64,000 bases of DNA from an uncultured Clostridium sp. (GTDB taxonomy: Bacteria; Bacillota; Clostridia; Lachnospirales; Lachnospiraceae): the NCBI GenBank assembly GCA_945915475.1, contig CAMEFI010000014.1:1-64000 (forward strand), written 5' to 3'. Shown here piece after piece: positions 26,591 to 36,148 of this stretch (position 1 is its first letter; each line of letters begins with the position of its first letter). Made by a program: the position numbers and the translations under genes. The notes beneath the pieces were generated by a model. It ran no database searches. It was given only the letters and a program-made list of their open reading frames with translations, and had not been told where the DNA came from.

Positions 26591-27829
26591 TTATGAACGA
26601 TAATCCCCATTAATCTTTACATAATCATAAGTCAAATCACATCCCCATGCCTTGGCAGTGCTTTCCCCTGCATTTAAAGAAATGTTTACAAAAATCTCTT
26701 TTTCAGAAAGAATCTCCTTTGCAAGTTCTTCCGAAAATTCCACACCTGCACCATTACGGCATACCGGAAGAACTCCTTTTGCAGATGCTAAATCCACATC
26801 TACTTTGTTAATATCAAAATCTGCCTCTGCATAACCCACTGCACAAAGGATACGTCCCCAGTTTGCATCCTCTCCAAACATTGCACATTTAAACAGAGGA
26901 GAACGAATCACACTCTTTGCCACAATAATTGCAGTGTCCAAATCCTTTGCTTTTGATACGGTACACTCAATCATCTTGCTGGCACCTTCTCCATCCGCAG
27001 CTAGCATTTTCGTCATATTCATCATGACAATATAAAGTGCCTGTTTAAACACTTCATAAGCTGCATCTTCCTTATCAATCTCCTGATTACCAGCCATGCC
27101 ATTTGCCATAACTAAAACCATATCATTTGTAGAAGTATCTCCATCAATACTCAAACAGTTATATGTAATCTTCGTAATTTCTGAAAGTGCTTTCTGAATC
27201 AACTCTTTGGAAATAGCAGCATCTGTTGTCACAAAATTAAGTGTAGTTGCCATATTCGGATGAATCATGCCGCTTCCTTTTGCCATCCCGCCAAGTGTAC
27301 ATTTGACGCCGTTCACATCAAAGGATACTGCAACCTCCTTCGGAACAGTATCCGTTGTCATAATGGCATTCACTGCTTTGGAATTGCCATCATAAGATAG
27401 TCCCTCAACCAGTTCTCCAATATGATTTTCAACCGGTTCAATAGGCAAAGTCTGTCCAATCACACCAGTGGAAGCAACCATGACTTCATCTACCGAAATT
27501 CCCAATTCTTCTGCAGCTAACTCTGTCATCTTCTGGGCCTTTTCTTCTCCATCTGCATTACAAGTATTTGCATTCTTAGAATTTGCGATCACTGCCTTCG
27601 CCTTTCCGCCTGTTGCCGCCAGATGCTTCTTCGTCACCAGAATCGGTGCTCCTTTTACTTTATTGGTTGTATATACAGCTGCCGCATTACATAAAGCATC
27701 ACTTACCACCAACGCTAAGTCGTTCTTATTCTTGTCTTTATTGAGACCACAATTCAAACCATTTGCGCGAAATCCTTTTGCTGCACAAACACCCCCATCT
27801 ACATATGTATATCCTTCAAATTGTTCCAT
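26591..27829 (-). CDS. argJ: Bifunctional ornithine acetyltransferase / N-acetylglutamate synthase
   Basis: 412 residues. Arginine biosynthesis: transfers acetyl from N-acetylornithine to glutamate. GGMAKGSGMIHPNMATTLNF contains the self-cleavage site before Thr that creates the active N-terminal nucleophile; TTDTVPKEVAV and NSKNANTCNADGEEKA are also characteristic. ATG at 27829 is favoured by AAGAAGG at the right distance; an ATG at 27838 is too close to it. No other arg genes are adjacent. Full length. Confidence 0.94.
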   Translation of the reverse strand: MEQFEGYTYVDGGVCAAKGFRANGLNCGLNKDKNKNDLALVVSDALCNAAAVYTTNKVKGAPILVTKKHLAATGGKAKAVIANSKNANTCNADGEEKAQKMTELAAEELGISVDEVMVASTGVIGQTLPIEPVENHIGELVEGLSYDGNSKAVNAIMTTDTVPKEVAVSFDVNGVKCTLGGMAKGSGMIHPNMATTLNFVTTDAAISKELIQKALSEITKITYNCLSIDGDTSTNDMVLVMANGMAGNQEIDKEDAAYEVFKQALYIVMMNMTKMLAADGEGASKMIECTVSKAKDLDTAIIVAKSVIRSPLFKCAMFGEDANWGRILCAVGYAEADFDINKVDVDLASAKGVLPVCRNGAGVEFSEELAKEILSEKEIFVNISLNAGESTAKAWGCDLTYDYVKINGDYRS

Positions 27830-27972
27830 TGTACTCATTCCTTCTTTCTATTGATAATCTTATGCGTTATTTTACTACATTCAAATAATACGTCAAGGTA
27901 TTTGACACAATTCTCCATCTCAATTATAGTAATAGAATGGGCGTTTGCGAAACGCCTGTTTCTTCTATAAAC

Positions 27973-28111
27973 GTTGTGCAATTTGACAATATCCTCACAG
28001 GCACGCTTGCGCTGCTCTCGTCTCGCAGCGGTACTAAACTCGTGTTTCACACTCGTTAAGTACCGGCGGTCTCAAAGCACCTGCTTAGGATACTTGTCAA
28101 ATCTGCACAAC
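27973..28111. repeat. 139-bp imperfect palindrome, MITE-like or structured element
   Basis: Left arm GTTGTGCAATTTGACAATAT (27973 onward) pairs with the reverse complement of the right arm ending CAAATCTGCACAAC (28111), about 23 bases per arm with three differences. Inside are further dyads, including GGTACTAAACTCGTG with CACTCGTTAAGTACC. The stretch 27830-28177 holds no convincing gene. A GCGTTTGCGAAACGC hairpin lies just left at about 27940. Confidence 0.55.
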
Positions 28112-28177
28112 TCAATATGCATTTTCAAGAGTTTCGCAATTGCCTAATAGTAACAGAAAAAGGAAAGGAGCACTCAT

Positions 28178-28357
28178 ATGACAAAAATTCCGAATGACCC
28201 CATGATGCTATTAAGCTTCATCAATACCAAACTCCGGGACTTCTATCCTGACTTCAATACTCTATGCGATGATTTGGAACTTAACAAAGATGAGATTACC
28301 TCTAAATTGTCCGGCATAGATTATACTTATGACAAGAATTTAAATCGCTTTGTGTAA
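28178..28357 (+). CDS. DUF4250 domain-containing protein
   Basis: 59 residues: MTKIPNDPMMLLSFINTKLR, then DFYPDFNTLCDDLELNK, ending in SGIDYTYDKNLNRFV. This matches the DUF4250 family, short Clostridia proteins of unknown function with a probable HTH-like fold. ATG follows AAAGGAG by 8 bases. It is a lone plus-strand gene, convergent with the AI-2E transporter gene, and ends in a shared terminator. Confidence 0.85.
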   Translation: MTKIPNDPMMLLSFINTKLRDFYPDFNTLCDDLELNKDEITSKLSGIDYTYDKNLNRFV

Positions 28358-28363
28358 AGAAAG

Positions 28364-28394
28364 ACAGGACAACTTTCTAAATTGTCCTGTTTTC
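28364..28394. terminator. Terminator between DUF4250 and AI-2E genes
   Basis: ACAGGACAA (28364-28372) pairs with TTGTCCTGT (28382-28390), followed by TTTC; A-rich on the left, so it may act on both strands. Confidence 0.75.
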
Positions 28395-28400
28395 TTTCTC

Positions 28401-29711
28401 TTATTCGTTGTCCATTTCTTTCGCAGGTGTTTCCCCTTTCTCTTTCTCCCCTGCCTTCTGTTCTTCTTTCTTATGAACCACGCCGTTGCTTCCTGCAACA
28501 GCCACCTGATCAATACCATAATATTCAGAGGTCTGTGTCGGTAAGCCCTTATCACGTAGAAATTTCTTACAAATCGTTCCCACTAACGCATACAGACATG
28601 CAAAGCAAGGTGCTCCAAGAATCATTCCGGGAACTCCAAAAAATCCACCACCAATGAGAATTGCAAACAATATCCACATACTACTGATCTTAAGACGATC
28701 GCCTAAAATAATCGGTCCAATCACATTACCATCAATCTGTTGTAAAATGATGATGAAGATAATAAAAATAATACCCTGTTTCACATTCATCATGAGCAAA
28801 ATCAGTGCACTTGGAATTGCACCGATAAATGGTCCAAAATACGGTATAATATTAGTTACACCAATAATCATACTGATCAAAACCGCATAATCATACTGCA
28901 CCACCGTCATAAAAAGATAACATAATGCCCCGATAATAAAAGAATCAATAATTTTACCATTGATAAATCCACCAAATACCTGATTGGCATACCTCACACC
29001 TCTCATAACCGCATTTGCATGTTTCCTGCTGAAAAAACTATATGTGAGTTTCTTTCCAACGGCTATCAGTATTTCCTTCTCCATCATTACGTAAATGGAA
29101 ATGATCAAAGCAAGCACCATGTTCAATATCACTTTCAAACCGCCCACAATACCGGAAGTAATACCTACCACAATCTTGTCCATATTGGGCAAAATATCCT
29201 GATTCAGGTAAGCGATTGCCTGAGAATACACTCGATCTAATCCTAACAATAGATAATGACTCAATTCAGACTGTTTCGGATCCAGAGAATCAATCCATGT
29301 CACCACAGTATTATAATAATTCGGTGCTTCTGTTACAATTTTACTTAAAGACAGATATACCTGTGGAATCACAAGATACAATCCCCCTACCACGAGAACA
29401 AGGAACAACACAATCGTACAAAGTGTTCCTAATATTCTGGAAAACTTTTTCCAAGCTGATTCCTTTTTCTGAAATAGAAGCTTACCAAGAGGCGTAAAAC
29501 AGTAATGTTCAAAAAAATTCAAAATAGGGTTCAATAAATAAGCAAGAACACCTCCCGTAATAATCGGTGCCAGCGTTCCCCACACCGTATTCTTTAATTC
29601 CGATATCTTTCCTTCATGCTCTAACATGTATTTAAATAAAATAGAAAGAATAATAACCCCTAATGTAACCGCCGCAATTTTCAAATATTTCTTTTCAATC
29701 TTCCACTTCAA
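28401..29711 (-). CDS. AI-2E family transporter (YtvI/PerM-like)
   Basis: 436 residues with about eight membrane segments and the characteristic long loop between TM3 and TM4 (about residues 120-200). Conserved PerM/AI-2E features are visible: a GGVLAYLLNPI start, FGGFINGKIIDSFIIGALC, and TNIIPYFGPFIGAIPS. TTG at 29711 follows AGGAGG by 9 bases. The C-terminal 35 residues are Lys/Glu rich and probably cytosolic. Substrate unknown; the family name does not prove AI-2 export. Confidence 0.85.
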   Translation of the reverse strand: MKWKIEKKYLKIAAVTLGVIILSILFKYMLEHEGKISELKNTVWGTLAPIITGGVLAYLLNPILNFFEHYCFTPLGKLLFQKKESAWKKFSRILGTLCTIVLFLVLVVGGLYLVIPQVYLSLSKIVTEAPNYYNTVVTWIDSLDPKQSELSHYLLLGLDRVYSQAIAYLNQDILPNMDKIVVGITSGIVGGLKVILNMVLALIISIYVMMEKEILIAVGKKLTYSFFSRKHANAVMRGVRYANQVFGGFINGKIIDSFIIGALCYLFMTVVQYDYAVLISMIIGVTNIIPYFGPFIGAIPSALILLMMNVKQGIIFIIFIIILQQIDGNVIGPIILGDRLKISSMWILFAILIGGGFFGVPGMILGAPCFACLYALVGTICKKFLRDKGLPTQTSEYYGIDQVAVAGSNGVVHKKEEQKAGEKEKGETPAKEMDNE

Positions 29712-29794
29712 TCCTGTAATCCTCCTATTTCTGCCTTTGTGTTTTATTATATGTATTATTCTATAAAAAAACAAGATTCAAAGACACAAAAAAA

Positions 29795-29818
29795 GAGATT
29801 GCCATCTCTGACAATCTC
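29795..29818 (-). terminator. Terminator of the NfeD-SPFH operon
   Basis: Minus strand GAGATTG-TCAGAGATGG-CAATCTC followed by TTTTTTT, 50 bases after the SPFH gene stop. Confidence 0.9.
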
Positions 29819-29868
29819 CTCTAATATCCTATATTACATAGATCTCAATCCATGAAGTATCATTTTCT

Positions 29869-30786
29869 CTACTGTTCCTTTGCAACTTCCACAACAGACT
29901 TTGCAAGTCCAGCTAATCCCTGAATCTCAGACGGAATAATAATCTTGGTTGCCTGACCGTCTGCCGCCTTAGAAAATGCTTCTAAGCTCTTCAACTGAAT
30001 AACCGCACCGGATGGGGCTGATTCATTCAATAATGTAATACCATCTGCATTCGCCTTCTGGATGGCAATAATTGCCTCTGCCTGACCTTCTGCCTCACGA
30101 ATCGTAGCCTCTTTCTTTGCTTCTGCACGAAGGATGGCTGACTGTTTCTCTGCTTCTGCTTCCAAAATAACCGATTCCTTATGACCTTCTGCACGAAGAA
30201 TTGCTGACTTCTTCTCTCCTTCTGCAATCAGGATCTGCTCACGGCGTTCCCGCTCTGCCTTCATCTGCTTCTCCATGGCATCCTGAATAGCTGCCGGAGG
30301 AATAATATTCTTAAGCTCCACACGATTCACCTTGATTCCCCAAGGATCTGTTGCCTCATCCAATGTAGCACGCATTTTCGTGTTGATTGTCTCTCTTGAT
30401 GTTAATGTCTGGTCTAACTCCAGATCACCAATGATGTTACGAAGAGTTGTGGCAGTAAGATTCTCAATTGCCATAATAGGATTCTCAACACCATAACAGA
30501 ACAATTTCGGATCTGTAATCTGGAAAAATACTACCGTGTCAATTCTCATGGTTACATTATCCTTCGTAATAACCGGCTGAGGTGCAAAATCAACAACCTG
30601 CTCTTTCAATGTAACTTTCTTTGCAACCTTATCAATAACCGGCATCTTAAAATGCATACCAACAGACCATGTCCCGGTATAAGTTCCAAGACGTTCAATA
30701 ACAAATGCATATGCCTGTGGAACAATCCGGATACTACTCATTACAACAACAATAATAATAATCAATAAAATAATTAAAAATGGCAT
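29869..30786 (-). CDS. SPFH/Band-7 (stomatin-like) membrane protein
   Basis: 305 residues. N-terminal membrane anchor (2-22, very hydrophobic), then the SPFH domain (VPQAYAFVIERLGTYTGTW, FFQITDPKLFCYGVENP) and a long coiled coil rich in AEGEKKSAILRAEG-type repeats (190-260). Full-length QmcA/paraslipin type. It scaffolds membrane microdomains and usually pairs with NfeD, which is the gene 22 bases upstream here. Confidence 0.9.
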   Translation of the reverse strand: MPFLIILLIIIIVVVMSSIRIVPQAYAFVIERLGTYTGTWSVGMHFKMPVIDKVAKKVTLKEQVVDFAPQPVITKDNVTMRIDTVVFFQITDPKLFCYGVENPIMAIENLTATTLRNIIGDLELDQTLTSRETINTKMRATLDEATDPWGIKVNRVELKNIIPPAAIQDAMEKQMKAERERREQILIAEGEKKSAILRAEGHKESVILEAEAEKQSAILRAEAKKEATIREAEGQAEAIIAIQKANADGITLLNESAPSGAVIQLKSLEAFSKAADGQATKIIIPSEIQGLAGLAKSVVEVAKEQ

Positions 30787-30808
30787 AACCTCTCTCCTTT
30801 TCTAACCC

Positions 30809-31270
30809 TTACTTTTCCTGATCTTCTTCACTCTGAACAGATTCCGCAGGTTCGACAATCAGTTTTACTCCCTGAATCTCCAAGATCTTAACAACTTCAC
30901 TTTCGGAAATAATCATTCCGTCTTCTTTGGCTCTGGCTGTCCACTCCATTCCATTTACCTTCACCTGTCCACTGCCTTTCAGATTATCAATCTGTTGCAG
31001 CACTACAGCCTGCTTTCCAACCAATGCTTCCGCATTTGTCTTTTCTGTCTTGGAGTCTAAATATTTGACTGCAATTGGTCTGGTCAGTACAAGTAATACA
31101 ATGGATATCACTAAAAACAATGCAATCTGAATCATAAGATTCGCTCCTGCCAGGCCAGCCAATGCTGCAATAAATGCTCCACCTGCAAACCATATCGTGG
31201 TCAGACCTAATGTGATAATCTCAATCACAATAAAAACGGCAGCGAGCAAAAGCCAGCATAAAGCTTCCAT
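30809..31270 (-). CDS. NfeD-type membrane protein
   Basis: 153 residues. Two or three membrane segments (5-75), then a soluble OB-fold (about 85-140) with VGKQAVVLQQIDNLKGSGQVKVNGMEWTA. This is the short NfeD1b form without the serine-protease domain. It precedes the SPFH gene in the same transcript, the conserved partner arrangement in bacteria. RBS GGGAGGTATATGT. Confidence 0.88.
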   Translation of the reverse strand: MEALCWLLLAAVFIVIEIITLGLTTIWFAGGAFIAALAGLAGANLMIQIALFLVISIVLLVLTRPIAVKYLDSKTEKTNAEALVGKQAVVLQQIDNLKGSGQVKVNGMEWTARAKEDGMIISESEVVKILEIQGVKLIVEPAESVQSEEDQEK

Positions 31271-31407
31271 ACATATACCTCCCTTTTCGTCTTAACATAG
31301 ATATCTATGCATATACATTGTATCATATTTCAACATAATTCACAATGAATCTTATTGCTACAATTATATTTTCATGTGACACGATTCATATATTGGAAAA
31401 TGAAATA

Positions 31408-31941
31408 TTATTTTCCATCATAAATTAGTAAAGAATCAACACTATATCTACCCAGACGTTCTCTGCCTTTCAGTCCAGCCAGCTCCATTACAAATTCAAT
31501 CTTAACAATTTCACCGCCTAAGCTTTCCACCATCTCCGTAATCGCCTCAATTGTTCCTCCTGTGGCAACCAGATCATCAACGATAACCACTTTGTCTCCC
31601 GGCTGAATAGCATCCTTATGCATTTCAATAACAGCTGTACCATATTCCAATGAATACTCTTTCTCTATGGTTTCACAAGGAAGTTTCCCCTTCTTACGAA
31701 CCGGAACAAATCCTTTTCCCAATGCATATGCAACGGGCATGCCAAAAATGAATCCACGAGATTCGGGACCAATTACGACATCAAAATCCACATTTCTCAG
31801 ATTCTCTATAATTCCATCAATTGACTTCTTAAGTCCTTCCGGATTCTGAATAATAGAAGTAATATCTCGGAAGATAATCCCCGGTTCCGGAAAATCCGGT
31901 ATACTTCTTACATATTGGTCAATCTCATACTTATCCTGCAT
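31408..31941 (-). CDS. apt: Adenine phosphoribosyltransferase
   Basis: 177 residues. Salvages adenine to AMP with PRPP. IPDFPEPGIIFRDITSI is the family's N-terminal signature, GPESRGFIFG follows, and VVIVDDLVATGGT is the PRPP-binding loop. Normal length. AGGAGG precedes the ATG at 31941. Solitary gene between NfeD and a YwaF-like gene; no purine regulatory element seen. Confidence 0.95.
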   Translation of the reverse strand: MQDKYEIDQYVRSIPDFPEPGIIFRDITSIIQNPEGLKKSIDGIIENLRNVDFDVVIGPESRGFIFGMPVAYALGKGFVPVRKKGKLPCETIEKEYSLEYGTAVIEMHKDAIQPGDKVVIVDDLVATGGTIEAITEMVESLGGEIVKIEFVMELAGLKGRERLGRYSVDSLLIYDGK

Positions 31942-32034
31942 CTGTACATCCTCCTGTTTTCTCCTATAACGTTATCATTTCATATCAATACTGAAATCTT
32001 GACATCATTCATTCTAATTTTTAGAATAGCACAC

Positions 32035-32784
32035 CTATGTCTGCCTTGCAAGAAATTTAAAAAATCTATTCATAAAACGAATTAAGAATTGCCATAGAAC
32101 AACTATTCCCATGCAGAAAACGAAATAGCCTGCCCGATACCATTTATCTCCTGTCAGATATAATATCCATGTAAGCGGAGACCCTGCAGATGGTACATTC
32201 AAAAACCAGTAATTGGTACCAAGCCTCACATTTATCCAATGTATTATAACAAAGCCAATACACCCAAATACAACAGGCATCCAGAATTCTCTCCATTCCG
32301 GTATCAGCTCTTCAGCCCATATCAAGCAGAAGCCAAAAGCCACTATAAAGCCATGGGATAAAAAGGCATGAATATGCATATAATTCAAAAACGGATACGC
32401 TGTCCAATCCGGAAAAAGAAGTGCACCTAATGCCCCCGGAACACAGAGAAGTACATAAATCACTCCTAAAAACCGATTTTCAGTCCAACAGTATAATGCA
32501 GCTATCCACAATGCCATTCCGCAAAGATGAAGTGGCAGAAACCCTTTTCCAAAATGTCCGGTCAGACCTAATACCATATCCCGGTAAAGTGCAATCACTG
32601 GAAACAATACACCTGTCACATGCCGGATTTTTCTCCTTGCCGGTTCCTTTTTTTCAGAATACCATTTTGCCATGATTCCTGTAAAAACAGCAATACATAT
32701 AAGCCATATCAAATGACACGGGCCAAACAGATCAAACCCGCTGTCAGCAGTTATTTCTGTTTCAAACAAAAAGAAATCTTTCAT
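32035..32784 (-). CDS. YwaF-like (TIGR02206 / TMEM164) integral membrane protein
   Basis: About 249 residues, seven membrane segments. FGPCHLIWLICI at the start, LPLHLCGMALWIAALY, and SHGFIVAFGFCLIWAEELI are typical of the YwaF family. Function in bacteria is unknown; the eukaryotic relative TMEM164 is a lipid acyltransferase, so an enzymatic lipid role is possible. The start is uncertain: several in-frame ATGs lie between 32784 and 32832; 32784 has AAAAAGGGT just before it. Confidence 0.75.
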   Translation of the reverse strand: MKDFFLFETEITADSGFDLFGPCHLIWLICIAVFTGIMAKWYSEKKEPARRKIRHVTGVLFPVIALYRDMVLGLTGHFGKGFLPLHLCGMALWIAALYCWTENRFLGVIYVLLCVPGALGALLFPDWTAYPFLNYMHIHAFLSHGFIVAFGFCLIWAEELIPEWREFWMPVVFGCIGFVIIHWINVRLGTNYWFLNVPSAGSPLTWILYLTGDKWYRAGYFVFCMGIVVLWQFLIRFMNRFFKFLARQT

Positions 32785-32860
32785 ACCCTTTTTACCCATT
32801 TCCATTATCGTGTATAATGCCTTATCATACACATTTTTTATCCTTACTATCCATCATTTC

Positions 32861-33862
32861 CTATATCTGAAACCGTAATCCCTTTTTACATTTTAACAAA
32901 GCCTCTGTTATTGTGCATGGTGTTTCACCATCCATATGAACCCATTGTGGACTTTCTGTTTTCACACAGATACTTTCACATGTATATTCCGTAATCTCCT
33001 GAAACAAAAGATGTTTCCTTATGTAAACCAACATGACTGCAAGTAAAAGCTTCCATTTAGGCATTCCCCGAACCAGACAAACCGAAAGTTTACCATCTGT
33101 TGCATCTGCATGGGGACAAAAAGGCACACCGCCTCCTTCTTTTTCATGTATCATCCCCACAACAAAGAACATATTGGTTACATTTTCCGGATTGCCATCA
33201 TCAAATATAATGGTTGCATCTGATGCTTTTTTTGTAAAAATCTGTTTGACACCAATCGCAACATATACCAGTTTTCCAAGATGGATCTTATTCAATGCTT
33301 TTTTCAGACGACTTCTGCTTACCTCTTCACATATATCTGCATCATACCCCACACCACTGCTGATAATAAACTTTTTTGATTGCCTTTTCCTTTCCCCAAT
33401 ATTATCTGTTGTATAATAAGCTATTTCGCCATAATCCAGAACAATTTCCTTTGGATGATGTAATATCCCCGATAAGGCTTTTTCCACATTTTTATTGATA
33501 TGCATATTTCTTGCAAAATCATTACCGGAGCCTGTGCGGATGCAGGACAAAACCGTATGCTCAAAATCCTCTATTCCATTTAATACCGCATTAAGTGTAC
33601 CATCTCCACCTAGAACAACCAGATGGCACTCCTGTTCTTCCTCCGTAACTGCGACCTCTTCACTATTATGTAAATCACCTGGCTTTTGTATCCTCTTCCT
33701 GTCAGCTGTTAGTCTTCTAACCAATTCTGTTGTATCTGTTTCATTTTGTAAAATATGGCACTGGTGCAAGATACCTTCTTTTTTTAAAATCCGCTCTACT
33801 TTCTCCCAGACATGCATTCCTTTGCCGGAAGAAGCATTGGGATTAACGATAAAATGATACAT
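32861..33862 (-). CDS. Diacylglycerol kinase-family lipid kinase
   Basis: 333 residues. FIVNPNASSGKG at the N-terminus, VVLGGDGTLNAVLNG (GGDGT nucleotide-binding loop), RTGSGNDFARNM and SSGVGYDADICEEVS are hallmark motifs. Probably a membrane-peripheral DgkB-like enzyme in phospholipid turnover. The start overlaps the phosphatase stop by 20 bases, so the two genes are coupled. AGGAGAGAAAAG precedes the ATG. Confidence 0.9.
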   Translation of the reverse strand: MYHFIVNPNASSGKGMHVWEKVERILKKEGILHQCHILQNETDTTELVRRLTADRKRIQKPGDLHNSEEVAVTEEEQECHLVVLGGDGTLNAVLNGIEDFEHTVLSCIRTGSGNDFARNMHINKNVEKALSGILHHPKEIVLDYGEIAYYTTDNIGERKRQSKKFIISSGVGYDADICEEVSRSRLKKALNKIHLGKLVYVAIGVKQIFTKKASDATIIFDDGNPENVTNMFFVVGMIHEKEGGGVPFCPHADATDGKLSVCLVRGMPKWKLLLAVMLVYIRKHLLFQEITEYTCESICVKTESPQWVHMDGETPCTITEALLKCKKGLRFQI

Positions 33863-34331
33863 CTTTTCTCTCCTGTAAATAATCTAGAAAACCTCTTAAT
33901 CCACGCTCAATGTCCTCATACGTCCTGTCAAAATCCCCGGTATACCATGGATCCGCAACATCTCTTTTCTCATCTGTAAAATCCAACAACCGATATACCT
34001 TACCATCCTTATCCCTGCCACAGATTCTTGCCACATTTCTCAAATTCATAGAATCCATACAGATCAAATAATCATATTCCTTATAATCATTCTTTGTAAT
34101 CTGCACTGCTCGTTTTCCCTCACAGGAAATACCAAATTCTTTCAGTTTCTTTTTTGTCCCCGGGTGTACCGGATTACCAACGTTACCCCAGATTTCTTCC
34201 GAACTGGTAGCTGCTGAAGCAATTTCAAATTGGTCTGCAATGCCAAGTTTTTTTACCATGTCCCTTAATAAAAATTCCGCCATTGGAGAACGACAGATGT
34301 TGCCGTGGCATATAAATAGTATTTTTATCAT
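33843..34331 (-). CDS. Low-molecular-weight protein-tyrosine phosphatase (5' end supplied by the integrated element)
   Basis: 162 residues. The P-loop CHGNICRSPMAEF near residue 8 and the general-acid Asp in ADPWYTGDFDRTYEDIE near residue 125 are intact. It dephosphorylates protein tyrosine in the cytosol. The first about 11 codons, start and ribosome site (AGAGG) lie on the element side of the attachment core at 34294-34310; a second start peptide MIRVLFVCHGNI is found at 59220. The gene is therefore complete but hybrid, and its expression now depends on element-borne upstream sequence. Confidence 0.92.
   Translation of the reverse strand: MIKILFICHGNICRSPMAEFLLRDMVKKLGIADQFEIASAATSSEEIWGNVGNPVHPGTKKKLKEFGISCEGKRAVQITKNDYKEYDYLICMDSMNLRNVARICGRDKDGKVYRLLDFTDEKRDVADPWYTGDFDRTYEDIERGLRGFLDYLQERKDVSFYR
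34294..34310 (-). repeat. Attachment site attL of element 1
   Basis: CAGATGTTGCCGTGGCA matches CAGATATTGCCGTGGCA at 59183-59199 with one difference; the last 11 bases are identical. Both copies are in the same orientation and both encode the CHGNI residues of the phosphatase P-loop. Confidence 0.85.
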
Positions 34332-34449
34332 ATTTCTTATATCCTCTTATATCTTGTTATATCCTTATATTTCAACGGTTTTAAGACTTTTTTCAATTTT
34401 CTGTTTTTCTCATAACTCTTTATAAATTCTTATAGTTTCTCCGACAATT

Positions 34450-34486
34450 GGTGAAAACTATGGTGAAAACCCAAGAATATTTCACC
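34450..34486. repeat. Left-end arm repeats of element 1 (GGTGAAAAC)
   Basis: GGTGAAAAC at 34450-34458 and 34462-34470, and inverted TTTCACC at 34480-34486, between attL and the integrase stop. The same word recurs at the other end (59108, 59119). Confidence 0.65.
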
Positions 34487-34543
34487 ACTGAAACATCTGC
34501 CGTTTTTCCATAGCAAAATATCTTAAACAATCCTTTGTTCACC

Positions 34544-35791
34544 TCAAAAATTCACAACTTTACTGCCACTTTTTGAAGCTCTTGTTTTGCCCTTGGTTTC
34601 TTTCTTTTTGTTCTTCTTAATATCTTCTTTCACATCCTCAATATCAATGTGAGTATATACATTTAAAGTCACGTTAATATCTGAATGACCCATAAGATAT
34701 TGCAAAGTCTTAGGACTAATACCCGATTTTGCCATATTGGAACAATATGTATGTCTGCATACATGAGGTGTTACTAATGGCATCTGAACTCTGTATATCT
34801 TATTATATTTATCTCTGATATGTTGAAAATACTTTTCCCAATGCATAGCGACCATCGGATTATTGTTTTTATCAAAGAAAAGAAAACCAATCTTACCATC
34901 AATCATAGGCTCCGGTTTCAGTTTAGGACGTTTTTCAATAATTTTACGAAAGCACTCTTCTACTTCTTTGCTCATCGGAAGCTCTCTCACACCAGCATCA
35001 GTCTTAGTATCTACAATGGTATATCTTCCGTTACGTTCTCTTTGTAACTGGTGGTCAACCATAAAAGTATGATTTTGAAAATCAATATCTGAGATTGTCA
35101 ATCCACAAAACTCTGATATTCTGATACCAGTATTGAAAAGAATATAAATACCTTCATAATATCTTGAAAAATGTGCATCTTCTTTAACAAATTTCAAGAA
35201 TTTGCGCTCATTTTCCTTAGACAATGATTCTCTTTTAACCGAATCATTTATGAGGGCATCTGCCAATTCAAATTGAAATGGGTTAGAAACAATCATTTCA
35301 TCTCTGAATGCCATTTCAAATGCTGGACGCAAAACTCCACGCACACTCTGAACTGAACTATATCTATATCCGTCACTCTGCAATTTTATAAGAAATAGTC
35401 TTGCATCCGAATATTTAACATGGTCAATGCGCTTAGCTCCAAATTCTTCTTTGCTTAAAATATTTCTTACTGTCTTATAACCAGCTTTTGTATTGTGGGT
35501 TACATTTACTTTGGTAGCAACATATCTATCTACCAGTTCAAGTACAGTAATCCCATTACTACAAATCCCCTTATCAAGCAATCTCTGAACTTCTTTTTCT
35601 TGTTCCCTTAAAGATGCCTTGTGCTTCTTATTGGGTGGTGTTACATCTGCATTAGTCAAACGCCAACTAGTCAACTCTTTTCTATTCCCTAATGCATCTG
35701 TATATTTAAAAGAATAACTACCATCTTTCTTCTGAATCTCACCTGTTTGCAGTATTCTTCCTTTGTTGTCACGCCTTTTTATATCTCTCAT
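34544..35791 (-). CDS. int: Tn916-like tyrosine integrase of element 1
   Basis: 415 residues. AP2-like N-terminal DNA-binding region (1-70, RRDNKGRILQTGEIQKKDGS), SAM-like core-binding domain, catalytic domain with Arg in FNTGIRISEFCGL, Lys in DTKTDAGVREL, HVCRHTYCSNMAKSG, LMGHSDINVT and nucleophile Tyr in NVYTHID. Homologous along its length to the integrase at 59572. Lysine-rich C-terminal tail. Its 3' end faces attL. RBS AAAGGAG. Confidence 0.95.
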   Translation of the reverse strand: MRDIKRRDNKGRILQTGEIQKKDGSYSFKYTDALGNRKELTSWRLTNADVTPPNKKHKASLREQEKEVQRLLDKGICSNGITVLELVDRYVATKVNVTHNTKAGYKTVRNILSKEEFGAKRIDHVKYSDARLFLIKLQSDGYRYSSVQSVRGVLRPAFEMAFRDEMIVSNPFQFELADALINDSVKRESLSKENERKFLKFVKEDAHFSRYYEGIYILFNTGIRISEFCGLTISDIDFQNHTFMVDHQLQRERNGRYTIVDTKTDAGVRELPMSKEVEECFRKIIEKRPKLKPEPMIDGKIGFLFFDKNNNPMVAMHWEKYFQHIRDKYNKIYRVQMPLVTPHVCRHTYCSNMAKSGISPKTLQYLMGHSDINVTLNVYTHIDIEDVKEDIKKNKKKETKGKTRASKSGSKVVNF

Positions 35792-35899
35792 CTTTATTCT
35801 CCTTTCACGATAAAAAAGAGCCGCGACACAACATATAATGTTAGTATGCCACGACCAAAAAACTCTGTCAATGTACTTTTCCCAACGCTTGCAGCTTTT

Positions 35900-36103
35900 C
35901 TAAATTGCTTCCAAACTATCAATGTATTTCTCAAACAAAGCTCTTTTTATCTGTGCTTTTCTTCCATTCCATAAAATAAACGATGCATTTTTATTTGAAT
36001 TAACCAAATTTCTCAATTTATTCTCCCCAATTCCAAAATATGCAACCGCTTCTTCAATAGATAAGGTGTACTTTTCCCATATAGGAATTGATAAATTAGC
36101 CAT
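35900..36103 (-). CDS. xis: Excisionase (Tn916 Xis-like)
   Basis: 67 residues, MerR/excisionase-type winged [23 protein letters not shown], then [20 protein letters not shown], ending [11 protein letters not shown]. The same pattern is found in the gene at 60978 of element 2. ATG at 36103 is 9 bases after AGGAG. It lies about 100 bases upstream of int in the same direction, as in Tn916. It would direct Int to excision. Confidence 0.92.
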   Translation of the reverse strand: MANLSIPIWEKYTLSIEEAVAYFGIGENKLRNLVNSNKNASFILWNGRKAQIKRALFEKYIDSLEAI

Positions 36104-36122
36104 TTTTCTCATCTCCTATCGT

Positions 36123-36148
36123 AAAAAGGGCAGCGGGAGCCGCCCTTT
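36123..36148 (-). terminator. Terminator upstream of xis (shared sequence with 57581)
   Basis: AAAGGGCAGCGGGAGCCGCC forms a GGGCGGC/GCTGCCC stem with a T-run on the minus strand. The identical core occurs at 57581 after the serine recombinase gene. Confidence 0.75.

Noticed and set aside
27835-28050. 71-residue minus-strand frame
   Set aside because: It overlies the long palindrome, has no ribosome site and reads as repeat-derived sequence.
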